From: an uncultured Bacilli bacterium
GTDB lineage: Bacteria > Bacillota_I > Bacilli_A > RF39 > UBA660
NCBI GenBank assembly: GCA_949025205.1
Contig: CARMXJ010000034.1
Location: forward strand, 1-13,632
DNA length: 13,632 nt
Direction: 5' to 3'
Shown: positions 1-5,620 of the stretch, one piece after another
Numbering within the stretch: position 1 is the first letter of the stretch
How the letters are laid out: every line of letters starts with the position of its first letter
Program-made: the position numbers and the translations under genes
Notes under the pieces: model-generated
Database searches by the model: none
Told to the model about the DNA's origin: nothing
What the model saw: only the letters and a program-made list of their open reading frames with translations

Positions 1-19
1 TAGAGTTGTTCGGAAATTA
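1..19 (+). repeat. Left arm of 19-bp perfect inverted repeat
   Basis: Bases 1-19 are the exact reverse complement of bases 117-135 (TAGAGTTGTTCGGAAATTA against its complement), with 97 bp between the arms. Base 20 and base 116 no longer pair, so the inner boundary is defined. The outer boundary is not, because the window starts at the first base of this arm and the repeat could be longer. A nearby partial copy, TTCGGA at 36-41, repeats the core of the arm in direct orientation. Perfect arms of this size around about 100 bp are typical of sites used by tyrosine or serine DNA invertases. No invertase gene is visible in the window. Confidence 0.85.
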
Positions 20-116
20 TGAAATAGTGAAATAATTCGGACATAGATATTATTGAATTTAGCATAACATACATCCTTGTTAATACTATTTTGTACACTA
101 AATTTTCATAAAAAAT
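20..116. other. Putative invertible promoter segment
   Basis: This 97-bp AT-rich spacer lies between perfect inverted repeats and ends one base-arm short of the ATG at 136. It holds a reasonable promoter on the minus strand (see 56-83) and only a weak forward one (TTGTTA 77-82, 16-bp gap, TAAATT 99-104, no TGn). Such an arrangement is the known architecture of phase-variable invertible promoters in gut bacteria. In the orientation given, the better promoter fires leftwards, away from the ATPase operon. Inversion is inferred from architecture only. The alternatives are a looping operator pair or an assembly-edge fold-back artefact. Confidence 0.5.
56..83 (-). promoter_or_regulatory. Extended -10 promoter facing left, inside the inverted-repeat segment
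   Basis: On the minus strand the -35 box is TTAACA (83-78, five of six matches to consensus), followed by a 16-bp spacer ending in TGC and the -10 box TAAATT (61-56, four of six). The TG motif just before the -10 box makes it an extended -10 promoter. As drawn, transcription would leave through the left arm. If the segment between the arms were inverted, the same promoter would sit about 56 bp upstream of the ATG at 136 and read into the AAA+ operon. Confidence 0.4.
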
Positions 117-135
117 TAATTTCCGAACAACTCTA
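117..135 (-). repeat. Right arm of 19-bp perfect inverted repeat
   Basis: This arm is the exact inverted copy of bases 1-19. Its last base directly precedes the ATG of the AAA+ gene, so the repeat occupies the whole region where a ribosome binding site should be. Reading the arm in one frame gives a TAA at 134-136 overlapping the ATG at 136-138 (TAATG). A short upstream reading frame could therefore be translationally coupled to the ATPase. Confidence 0.85.
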
Positions 136-2148
136 ATGATAAAAAAGATTTTGGAATCAGGAATATATTATTTTAAACCCGAAGGTCTATTAGAGGGAAA
201 TTATGAAGAGGTAGGAGGAAATTTTCTCTTTGTTGATGATATAGGCAATGAATATCTAACAATTCACAATCCAGAATTTGTGTTTAGTGAAGAAGAAATA
301 GCAATCGGTTATATTATTTCAAAAGAAGACTTACAACAAAAATATAAAAATATTTCATTGAAAGATGCCGAATCTCGTTATTACGATGAAATAAGCCGCC
401 TAAATAGTATAGGTTTTTATATAGAGGATGAGCATGTAGTTGCCATTATTCCAATGAATTTTTCTAAGATATTAGAAGAATTAAATGAACAACCAATAAA
501 TGCAAAAAATCCAGTAGTAGAATTTAATATGCAAGATATAACGCAACCCAATCAAAATGTTTTCTTGCCAGAAAAAAATACAAAAACCAAAGAAAATGAA
601 ACATGTATAAAAATAGACTTAGCGCTTGGGAAATCCCTTTTGGCTTCTAAAAATTATGAGGAAGTTATGAACTTGTTAAGAAAAATAATACCTGCTGATA
701 AAGAAGAAATAGCCAAGAAACAACAAAAAATAAATAGTGCATTTTTACAAGAGGTATATAAAAAAAGTATTCAAGATTGTAAAAAAATCAAGACAACAGA
801 AAAAATGAAAAATTTGGTAAAACAATTAGAAAAGGATTTAAAAGAAATTATTGCTTCTTTAAAAACGAAGGAAGATAGAAATAAAGCAAATAAGGCAGCT
901 GTTAAGTATTTAAATAAGCTTGTTTTAGAATATGAAAATGTAAGAAAAATAGAAGATTTAGAAGATATAAAAGAAGCGTTTGGAAAAGTAAATTCTTTTT
1001 TAAAAGAGAGCTGGGAATTTCTTACTGCCGTTTTTGATACAGAAATGGAAGAACAACAAGAAGAAAAAACAGATTTATTTGAAGTAAGAAAAATGAAAGA
1101 ATACTTTGACCAAGTAATTATTGGCCAAGAGGAAGCAAAAATAGCAATTATATCCACTCTTTTTATGAATAAATTGGAAGATGATGCTCATTCCAAAAAT
1201 GCCTGTTTATTGATTGGGCCAACTGGGAGTGGAAAAACGTTAATCGCCGAGACTATCAGTAAATATTATAATGTTCCTTTGCAAATTGTTGATACAACCC
1301 AACAAACCCAAACAGGATACAAAGGAGATTCTATCGAAGATATACTCATAAATCTTTTAGACAAAGCAAATGGAAATCAAGAGCTTGCCCAAAAGGGAGT
1401 AATCGTTTTAAATGAAATCGACAAAAAAGGTTCCGAAAAAAACGAGGATGTGGCAGGTCGAGCTGTATTAAATAGCTTTTTACCTCTTTTAGAAGGTGCA
1501 ACGTATAATATAACATACAAATATAGGCAACTTACTTTTGATACCAAAGATTTAACCATATTAGCCACTGGCTCTTTTGAAAATGTAATAAAAGCCAAGA
1601 AGAAAACAAGTGATTACAAAACAACAAACATGGGATATCTAAATAGTAAAGAAGTAGAAAAGGAAGAAGATCGGGAATATGTTCCTTTAACAGAAACAGA
1701 TTTAGAAAAATATGGTTTTATACCAAAAGAGTTACTAGGAAGAATTTCTAATATCATCCAACTTTCCGGTCATACCAAAAAAACATTGAAAAGAGTATTA
1801 CTAGAGTCTTTAGTTAGTCCTATTTTATTAGAACAACAAAAATTAGTAAAAGTGGGAATTTTTCTTTCTTGGAATGAGGGGTACATTGAGGCAGTAGTAG
1901 AAGAAGCCTTTAAATTACAAGATGGTGGTCGATCTTTAAAGAAAATTATTGAAACAAGCATTATGCTTGCTAGGTGGGAAGCTTTGTCTTTTCTTGGATT
2001 TTATACTGAAATTAGACTTTCTAAAAATACAGTCTATAATCCTCTAGACTGTGAATTAATAGACAAAAATGGTAATGTTTACAAATTACAAGATTTAAAA
2101 AATAAAGAAAACCCAAAAAATACAGAAAGAACATTAAATTTAAAATAA
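136..2148 (+). CDS. ClpX/HslU-like AAA+ ATPase with novel N-terminal region
   Basis: The protein is 670 aa. The C-terminal half (about residues 320-640) has the ClpX/AAA_2 layout: a box-II-like VIIGQEEAK segment, Walker A GPTGSGKT (361-368), a pore-loop-like GYKG (394-397, GYVG in ClpX), Walker B VIVLNEID (about 422-429), a box-VII-like Arg in LLGR (R536) and sensor-2 GGR (R599). ClpX-type proteins unfold or remodel proteins using ATP, so the same activity is inferred here. The Walker B aspartate is Asn (N426), while the catalytic Glu (E427) is kept. There is no N-terminal zinc-binding domain as in true ClpX. Instead there are about 180 unrecognised residues and then a Lys/Glu-rich, probably coiled-coil stretch (about 185-300). 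No IGF-type ClpP-docking loop was recognised. There is no Shine-Dalgarno before ATG 136, because the inverted-repeat arm abuts the start. It heads an operon with the gene 27 bp downstream. The family is confident, the target and partner protease are unknown, and the exact start is uncertain. Confidence 0.85.
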   Translation: MIKKILESGIYYFKPEGLLEGNYEEVGGNFLFVDDIGNEYLTIHNPEFVFSEEEIAIGYIISKEDLQQKYKNISLKDAESRYYDEISRLNSIGFYIEDEHVVAIIPMNFSKILEELNEQPINAKNPVVEFNMQDITQPNQNVFLPEKNTKTKENETCIKIDLALGKSLLASKNYEEVMNLLRKIIPADKEEIAKKQQKINSAFLQEVYKKSIQDCKKIKTTEKMKNLVKQLEKDLKEIIASLKTKEDRNKANKAAVKYLNKLVLEYENVRKIEDLEDIKEAFGKVNSFLKESWEFLTAVFDTEMEEQQEEKTDLFEVRKMKEYFDQVIIGQEEAKIAIISTLFMNKLEDDAHSKNACLLIGPTGSGKTLIAETISKYYNVPLQIVDTTQQTQTGYKGDSIEDILINLLDKANGNQELAQKGVIVLNEIDKKGSEKNEDVAGRAVLNSFLPLLEGATYNITYKYRQLTFDTKDLTILATGSFENVIKAKKKTSDYKTTNMGYLNSKEVEKEEDREYVPLTETDLEKYGFIPKELLGRISNIIQLSGHTKKTLKRVLLESLVSPILLEQQKLVKVGIFLSWNEGYIEAVVEEAFKLQDGGRSLKKIIETSIMLARWEALSFLGFYTEIRLSKNTVYNPLDCELIDKNGNVYKLQDLKNKENPKNTERTLNLK

Positions 2149-2175
2149 AGAAAATATGATAGAAAAGAGGAAAAT

Positions 2176-2982
2176 ATGAACAGATTAGAAGAAAGAGTAT
2201 ATGTTAATTATTTAAATGATGCAGTTTTAAAAGTTACAGATACAGATGCACGTTTTAGAATAGACAATACATTAGAAGAGAATAATTATTTAAACGAAGT
2301 TTTTCAAAGAAAAGAGTTACATTTAGAAAAATATCCTTATTTACAATCATTTTTAAATGAAACACAATATATGGAACTAGGTTATAAAAGAGAAGAACGT
2401 TTATTTTATGTTGCCTTGTATTCTTTAAAGAAAGAAATAGGGAATAAGAAAACAAATACATTCTGCCTGAAGCGAAAAATACAGGAAAAAAAAGGTTTAG
2501 ATTTTTCCTCTATCTTTGAAGATTTAAATAGTAGTTTGATGATGGATTTATACAAAAGATATAAAAGGGTTAGTATAGAAGACCTTGTTTTTAGATCATC
2601 TTTAAGAAAAATGTTTCTAAAAATTGGATATGATTTTAGAAATAATAGTTTTTCTGGGGCTTTGGTTTTCTTGGGAAAGAGAAAGATAATATATGATGAA
2701 GAAATAGAATTAAAAGAATTAGAACTTAAAAATTATCCTCACCTTACCAATTGTTTAGCGAGTGGAAAAGAAATGACTATCTCTTATATAGGTGGTAAAA
2801 GTTACCGAGCATCTATTATTAGACGAAAAAAAGAAATAAAAGACTATAAAAAGCCATTTGCAATTGAAACAATCGAAAGTGTTAAAGGAGATTATATTCA
2901 AGAATGTTTAGAAAAATTGGAAAATAGTTTAGAAGAAACAAGAACTTTAGTAAGAAAGAAGAATGTAAACAGAAATACATGA
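2176..2982 (+). CDS. Hypothetical protein with two copies of an internal module
   Basis: The protein is 268 aa and the family is not recognised. The start is supported by the Shine-Dalgarno-like AGAGGAAA about 5 bases before the ATG. The 27-bp gap to the AAA+ gene points to co-transcription. The protein contains an internal duplication. Residues about 46-88 and 180-221 share the pattern KEL-x-L-x2-YP-x-L-x3-L, then M-x3-Y, then KKEI, about 133-134 residues apart. Each is followed by a Lys-rich linker and a similar helix (FEDLNSSL near 114-121, LEKLENSL near 245-252). It is highly charged and basic at the C-terminus, with no signal peptide or membrane segment, so a cytosolic location is inferred. 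Being next to the ATPase, it may be its adaptor, substrate or a scaffold, but nothing in the sequence proves this. Confidence 0.8.
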   Translation: MNRLEERVYVNYLNDAVLKVTDTDARFRIDNTLEENNYLNEVFQRKELHLEKYPYLQSFLNETQYMELGYKREERLFYVALYSLKKEIGNKKTNTFCLKRKIQEKKGLDFSSIFEDLNSSLMMDLYKRYKRVSIEDLVFRSSLRKMFLKIGYDFRNNSFSGALVFLGKRKIIYDEEIELKELELKNYPHLTNCLASGKEMTISYIGGKSYRASIIRRKKEIKDYKKPFAIETIESVKGDYIQECLEKLENSLEETRTLVRKKNVNRNT

Positions 2983-3019
2983 CATTTTAATTATAAAAAA
3001 AATTTTCAAAATATTTTTC

Positions 3020-3048
3020 TTGACAAAAGGTTTAAAGTTTAGTTAAAT
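3020..3048 (+). promoter_or_regulatory. Promoter upstream of the 240-aa membrane-protein gene
   Basis: There is a perfect -35 box TTGACA (3020-3025), a 17-bp spacer and a -10 box TTAAAT (3043-3048, four of six matches). Transcription would start near 3055, about 56 bases before the ATG at 3111. The 3111 gene can thus be expressed independently of the ATPase operon. No convincing terminator was seen between 2982 and 3020, so read-through from upstream is also possible. Confidence 0.55.
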
Positions 3049-3110
3049 ACTTTTTAATTAAATGTGGGATAAAACTAACAGGTTGTATTAAAGAAAGGAA
3101 AAGAAAAAAT

Positions 3111-3833
3111 ATGAAAAATATGAAAAATGAGGACGAAGCATTTAGGCACTCATCGAGAAACGCTATAATTTTAGGGAGTTTATATCTTGGTTTAACTTTT
3201 AGCTTGGTAGCTGATTCACAAGTTAAATCCGAACCAGATGTTGTTAGGAGCAAAATAGAAAATAGTTCCGAATTCACAAAAGAAACGGGATTAATTAAAA
3301 ATGGAAATGAATTAATTCCGTTTTATGTTTCTGGATCCATTTATTATACAAAGTATTACCGTTTAGATACAGGAGAATACTTAGCTATTGGAGATAAGGA
3401 ACATCCTTTTACCTCCGATTATGAAAAGATTTCAAAAAAGATAGGTGATAAGGTTCTTTATACAAACTTACAAGTTTTTAGCTTTGATGAGGTTTATCCA
3501 AATGTTTATCTTAATGCAGAAATCGTTTCTAATTTTGGTGAAGAAGAATATAGAAAATATGAAGAAAAATTTTTAAATGAAATAAATATTTCTAAAAAGT
3601 TTTTAAATCATTATGAGTTAGAAAATATAACAACAGGAGAGGTAAAATTACTAATCGGTTTCCAAGTTTCTGAGACTCAATTTTTTGACTTTGAAACTTA
3701 TAAAGTAGAGGAATACTTAGGGTACAATATAAATTGTACTTTGGAAGGCAAAGATTTAGAACAACCAAATTTTTCTTATAAAGAAGTTTTAGATATGCTT
3801 GAAGAATTTAAAGAAAAAGAAAATAGTTACTAA
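3111..3833 (+). CDS. Hypothetical membrane-anchored or secreted protein
   Basis: The protein is 240 aa and the family is not recognised. After a charged 17-residue N-terminus comes one hydrophobic segment (about residues 18-34, AIILGSLYLGLTFSLVA) followed by D-S-Q. This fits either an uncleaved signal anchor or a signal peptide cut after LVA. The rest (about 205 residues) is hydrophilic, rich in Tyr, Glu and Lys, and would lie outside the membrane. AAAGGAA at 3094-3100 is the ribosome binding site. ATG 3120, three codons on, is an equally possible start with similar spacing considerations. The C-terminal end, FSYKEVLD (221-228) and following, recurs as a remnant at 4754-4816. A shorter resemblance to ELIPF (67-71) occurs at 3887-3901. 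This points to a small local paralogue family. The role is unknown. Confidence 0.75.
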   Translation: MKNMKNEDEAFRHSSRNAIILGSLYLGLTFSLVADSQVKSEPDVVRSKIENSSEFTKETGLIKNGNELIPFYVSGSIYYTKYYRLDTGEYLAIGDKEHPFTSDYEKISKKIGDKVLYTNLQVFSFDEVYPNVYLNAEIVSNFGEEEYRKYEEKFLNEINISKKFLNHYELENITTGEVKLLIGFQVSETQFFDFETYKVEEYLGYNINCTLEGKDLEQPNFSYKEVLDMLEEFKEKENSY

Positions 3834-3874
3834 AAAACATTTATTTAAAAAAATACTTTAGAAGAAAAAATTGA

Positions 3875-3973
3875 ATAGCAAAGAAGGAATTAATTCCATA
3901 CTGTATTATTTGGGATAAAGTTTTAGATGATAGTGGAAACAAAGTTGGCAATGTGTATAACTTTTATCATTAA
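3875..3973 (+). pseudogene. Possible degenerate remnant of a paralogue of the 240-aa gene
   Basis: This short open stretch lacks a start and encodes about 32 residues, beginning IAKKELIPYC and ending NVYNFYH before TAA. ELIPY resembles ELIPF of the 240-aa protein, and 11 bases (GAATTAATTCC) are identical to the corresponding DNA. An in-frame TGA at 3872 closes it upstream. The match is short, so this could be chance. The second, clearer remnant at 4712-4816 makes it more plausible. Between 3974 and about 4107 I see no gene. There is only an isolated weak 7-bp hairpin (CAACAAA/TTTGTTG, 4037-4057) without a T-run. Confidence 0.25.
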
Positions 3974-4107
3974 AAACACCCCATTTTCTTAATAAGAGAG
4001 TATAAAATAAAATGAATGTTTATGCTAAACTTATTACAACAAAATTTTGATTTGTTGCATTTACTTTGAGAATTGAAAAATTTGATTAACAATTTTGCAA
4101 AATACCT

Positions 4108-4135
4108 TTTACAAAATCCTAAAAAGTGTTAAGAT
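4108..4135 (+). promoter_or_regulatory. Promoter upstream of the 174-aa gene
   Basis: The -35 box is TTTACA (4108-4113, five of six). A 16-bp spacer ends in TGT, and the -10 box is TAAGAT (4130-4135, four of six) with the TGn extension. Transcription is predicted to begin near 4141-4142, about 45 bases before ATG 4187. Confidence 0.45.
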
Positions 4136-4145
4136 TTAATGAAGG

Positions 4146-4190
4146 ATGGTATTTTTTAAAATTTTAAAAGATACATATATACTAAGATGA
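4146..4190 (+). CDS. Possible 14-codon leader peptide overlapping the 174-aa gene
   Basis: ATG 4146 opens a frame of 14 codons (MVFFKILKDTYILR) whose TGA at 4188-4190 overlaps the next ATG at 4187-4189 as ATGA. The 174-aa gene has no Shine-Dalgarno of its own, so coupled re-initiation from this leader would explain its translation. Against it, the predicted transcript would have only 4-5 bases before ATG 4146, making the leader nearly leaderless. A frame this short can also arise by chance in AT-rich DNA. Confidence 0.2.
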   Translation: MVFFKILKDTYILR

Positions 4191-4711
4191 ATGTAACCAA
4201 TAATAATAACAACAACAACTCTTTAGATTGTTCTGATCTTTTTTTAAAGGATATTGAAATGTTAAAAGAATATAGAGATATTTTGTGGACAAGCCAAGAA
4301 ACTTCCAGCTTTCTAGTTAGGAAATATATAGGAGATCTTCCAGATTTTTTAGAACAAAGAAAAGACTTTAAAGAATATGTTTCTAATGATTTATATACGC
4401 AGTTTGAAACAGAGTATTATATGACAATTTTTCTTTTGGAAAAATGTTTAATAAAGGCAATAAAAGTGAATGTTTTACCAAAAAGTGAAGAAGATAAAAA
4501 AAGGGTACAAGATGTTTTAGAAAAGATAGCAATCATAACAAAAAAAATTCCTAAAGAAAATATTTTAGAAGCTTTAAGAAAAGAAGATCCTAGCGTTCGA
4601 AAAGCTTTAGAAAGAATATATTTATCTGAAGAACAGATTCAAAAAGCTATTGCGAAAGGATTTATGGTAGAAAGTGTTTTAGATGTTGAAGACGAAGCTT
4701 ATAAATTATAA
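4187..4711 (+). CDS. Hypothetical protein with poly-Asn N-terminus
   Basis: The protein is 174 aa and the family is not recognised. It opens with MNVT followed by seven Asn (residues 5-11) encoded by an AAT/AAC trinucleotide run. The rest is predicted to be mostly helical and charged, with no signal peptide or membrane segment, so it is probably cytosolic. No Shine-Dalgarno precedes ATG 4187, and no in-frame ATG lies between it and the TAA at 4157, so this start is accepted by default. Immediately after its TAA the same frame continues for 34 codons with similarity to the end of the 240-aa protein. The last residues (DEAYKL) may also echo FETYKV of that protein, so the present C-terminus may be the result of a recombination or a nonsense mutation. 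It is a standalone gene with its own promoter and is followed by a terminator. Confidence 0.65.
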   Translation: MNVTNNNNNNNSLDCSDLFLKDIEMLKEYRDILWTSQETSSFLVRKYIGDLPDFLEQRKDFKEYVSNDLYTQFETEYYMTIFLLEKCLIKAIKVNVLPKSEEDKKRVQDVLEKIAIITKKIPKENILEALRKEDPSVRKALERIYLSEEQIQKAIAKGFMVESVLDVEDEAYKL

Positions 4712-4816
4712 ATTAATAGAAAGTGTAAAATAGAAAGAATAAAAAAATCAAAATTTTCTTATAAGGAAGTATTAGATATTATCGATTTTGAAAAAGAATC
4801 TATTCTTAATAGATAA
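4712..4816 (+). pseudogene. C-terminal remnant of a paralogue of the 240-aa gene
   Basis: In the frame directly after the TAA of the 174-aa gene, 34 codons run to TAA 4814. FSYKEVLD (4754-4777) is identical to residues 221-228 of the 240-aa protein. The DNA there is also close (TTTTCTTATAA then GAAGT, GTA for GTT). Upstream, the spacing N-x2-C-x2-E matches NINCTLE of the same protein. There is no start codon or ribosome binding site, so this is a gene fragment. It could only be expressed by read-through of the 4709 stop. Confidence 0.55.
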
Positions 4817-4831
4817 AACACAATTTCTTAA

Positions 4832-4870
4832 AAAAGTCAACGAAAAATATAGAATTTGTCGTTGACTTTT
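4832..4870 (+). terminator. Hairpin terminator overlapping the methyltransferase promoter
   Basis: AAAAGTCAACGA (4832-4843) pairs perfectly with TCGTTGACTTTT (4859-4870), giving a 12-bp stem with a 15-base loop. The right arm ends in TTTT and is followed by CG and a TATTTTTT tract. It would end transcripts from the island. The right arm also contains the -35 box TTGACT of the next promoter, so the dyad could instead or additionally be an operator. Confidence 0.6.
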
Positions 4871-4890
4871 CGTATTTTTTCTACTATAAT
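4862..4890 (+). promoter_or_regulatory. Near-consensus promoter of the methyltransferase/rpoBC unit
   Basis: TTGACT (4862-4867), a 17-bp spacer and a perfect TATAAT (4885-4890) make this the strongest promoter in the window. The start is expected near 4897, giving a leader of about 32 bases before TTG 4929. The -35 box lies inside the right arm of the hairpin at 4832-4870. Confidence 0.8.
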
Positions 4891-4928
4891 TTTGAATACA
4901 GTTATTCTTTAGATTGAATGGTGATTTT

Positions 4929-5522
4929 TTGGAACATTATTTTACAAATAACGAAGCGTTGAAAAGTGAGCTCCGAATTATAAAATACAAAATAGATACC
5001 CATGAATTTATTTTTTATAGCGATAATGGTGTATTTTCTAAAAATAAAATAGATTTTGGAAGTAAAGTTTTGGTAGAAACTTTTTTAAAAGAAAATAAAA
5101 AAAATGTGGATAATCTCTTAGATGTAGGTTGCGGCTACGGGTTTATGGGTATTGTTCTTGCAAAAATATTAAATGCTAAACCAACCCTTGTCGATGTAAA
5201 CAAACGAGCGGTGCACTTAACCAAAATGAATTTAAAAGAAAATAAAATCGAAGGAGAGACATTTGTAAGTGATATTTATGAGACTGTCCAGAACCAGTTC
5301 GATTTAATTATTACCAATCCTCCAATACGAGCGGGAAAAAAAATAGTTTTAAAAATTTTACAAGAAGCAAAGAATCATTTAAAAGAAGAGGGCGAATTAT
5401 GGTTTGTCATTCGTAAAGACCAGGGAGCCAAAAGTATTATAAAAGAGCTAGAATTCGAGTATAAAATCGAAATTGTACAAAAAGAAAAAGGTTTTTTTAT
5501 CATAAAAAGCAAAAAACGTTGA
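4929..5522 (+). CDS. ybxB: Class I SAM-dependent methyltransferase, YbxB/RsmC type
   Basis: The protein is 197 aa with this start. The SAM-binding motif LLDVGCGYGFMG and the following acidic VDVN (LVDVNKRA) are clear. The catalytic NPPIRAGKK motif is of the NPP[FIY] type used by N2-guanine or N6-adenine methyltransferases. RsmC-family members methylate guanine of 16S rRNA, and this small single-domain form is the one found just upstream of rpoB in Bacilli. Its exact rRNA target is inferred. The start at TTG 4929 (MEHYFTNN...) is preferred over TTG 4914. GGTGAT (4920-4925) complements the 16S rRNA 3' end, and the resulting N-terminus resembles the HYY/HYF start of relatives. TTG 4914 has no ribosome binding site. 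Its TGA stop overlaps the -35 box of the rpoB promoter. Confidence 0.85.
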   Translation: MEHYFTNNEALKSELRIIKYKIDTHEFIFYSDNGVFSKNKIDFGSKVLVETFLKENKKNVDNLLDVGCGYGFMGIVLAKILNAKPTLVDVNKRAVHLTKMNLKENKIEGETFVSDIYETVQNQFDLIITNPPIRAGKKIVLKILQEAKNHLKEEGELWFVIRKDQGAKSIIKELEFEYKIEIVQKEKGFFIIKSKKR

Positions 5523-5547
5523 CATCAAAAATAAAAAAGTATAAAAT
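5519..5547 (+). promoter_or_regulatory. rpoB promoter overlapping the methyltransferase stop codon
   Basis: There is a perfect -35 TTGACA (5519-5524), a 17-bp spacer and -10 TAAAAT (5542-5547, five of six). The TGA stop of the methyltransferase (5520-5522) is part of the -35 box. Transcription would begin near 5553, leaving about 67 bases of leader before GTG 5621. No terminator separates the two genes, so rpoB can be read from both this and the 4862 promoter. Confidence 0.7.
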
Positions 5548-5620
5548 TATAAATTGGTGACTTGTTAATTTTTTTTATGAAATTAGAGAGATTTAAAAAT
5601 ATGTTAGATGGGGTGAAATC

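Noticed and set aside
136..2148. Calling the ATPase clpX
   Set aside because: The N-terminal zinc-binding domain is missing, the N-terminal half is unrelated, Walker B is altered and no IGF-type ClpP loop was recognised. The length (670 aa) also exceeds the usual 420 or so.
2983..3019. A terminator after the 268-aa gene
   Set aside because: The stretch has only A and T runs (AAAATTTT-like) with no GC-containing stem, which occur by chance in DNA this AT-rich.
4037..4057. Small hairpin CAACAAA/TTTGTTG as a terminator or regulator
   Set aside because: It has a 7-bp AT-rich stem without a following T-run and is not placed at a gene end.
4914..4928. TTG 4914 as start of the methyltransferase
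   Set aside because: It has no Shine-Dalgarno and would be only about 17 bases from the predicted transcript start. TTG 4929 has GGTGAT upstream and gives the N-terminus expected for the family.
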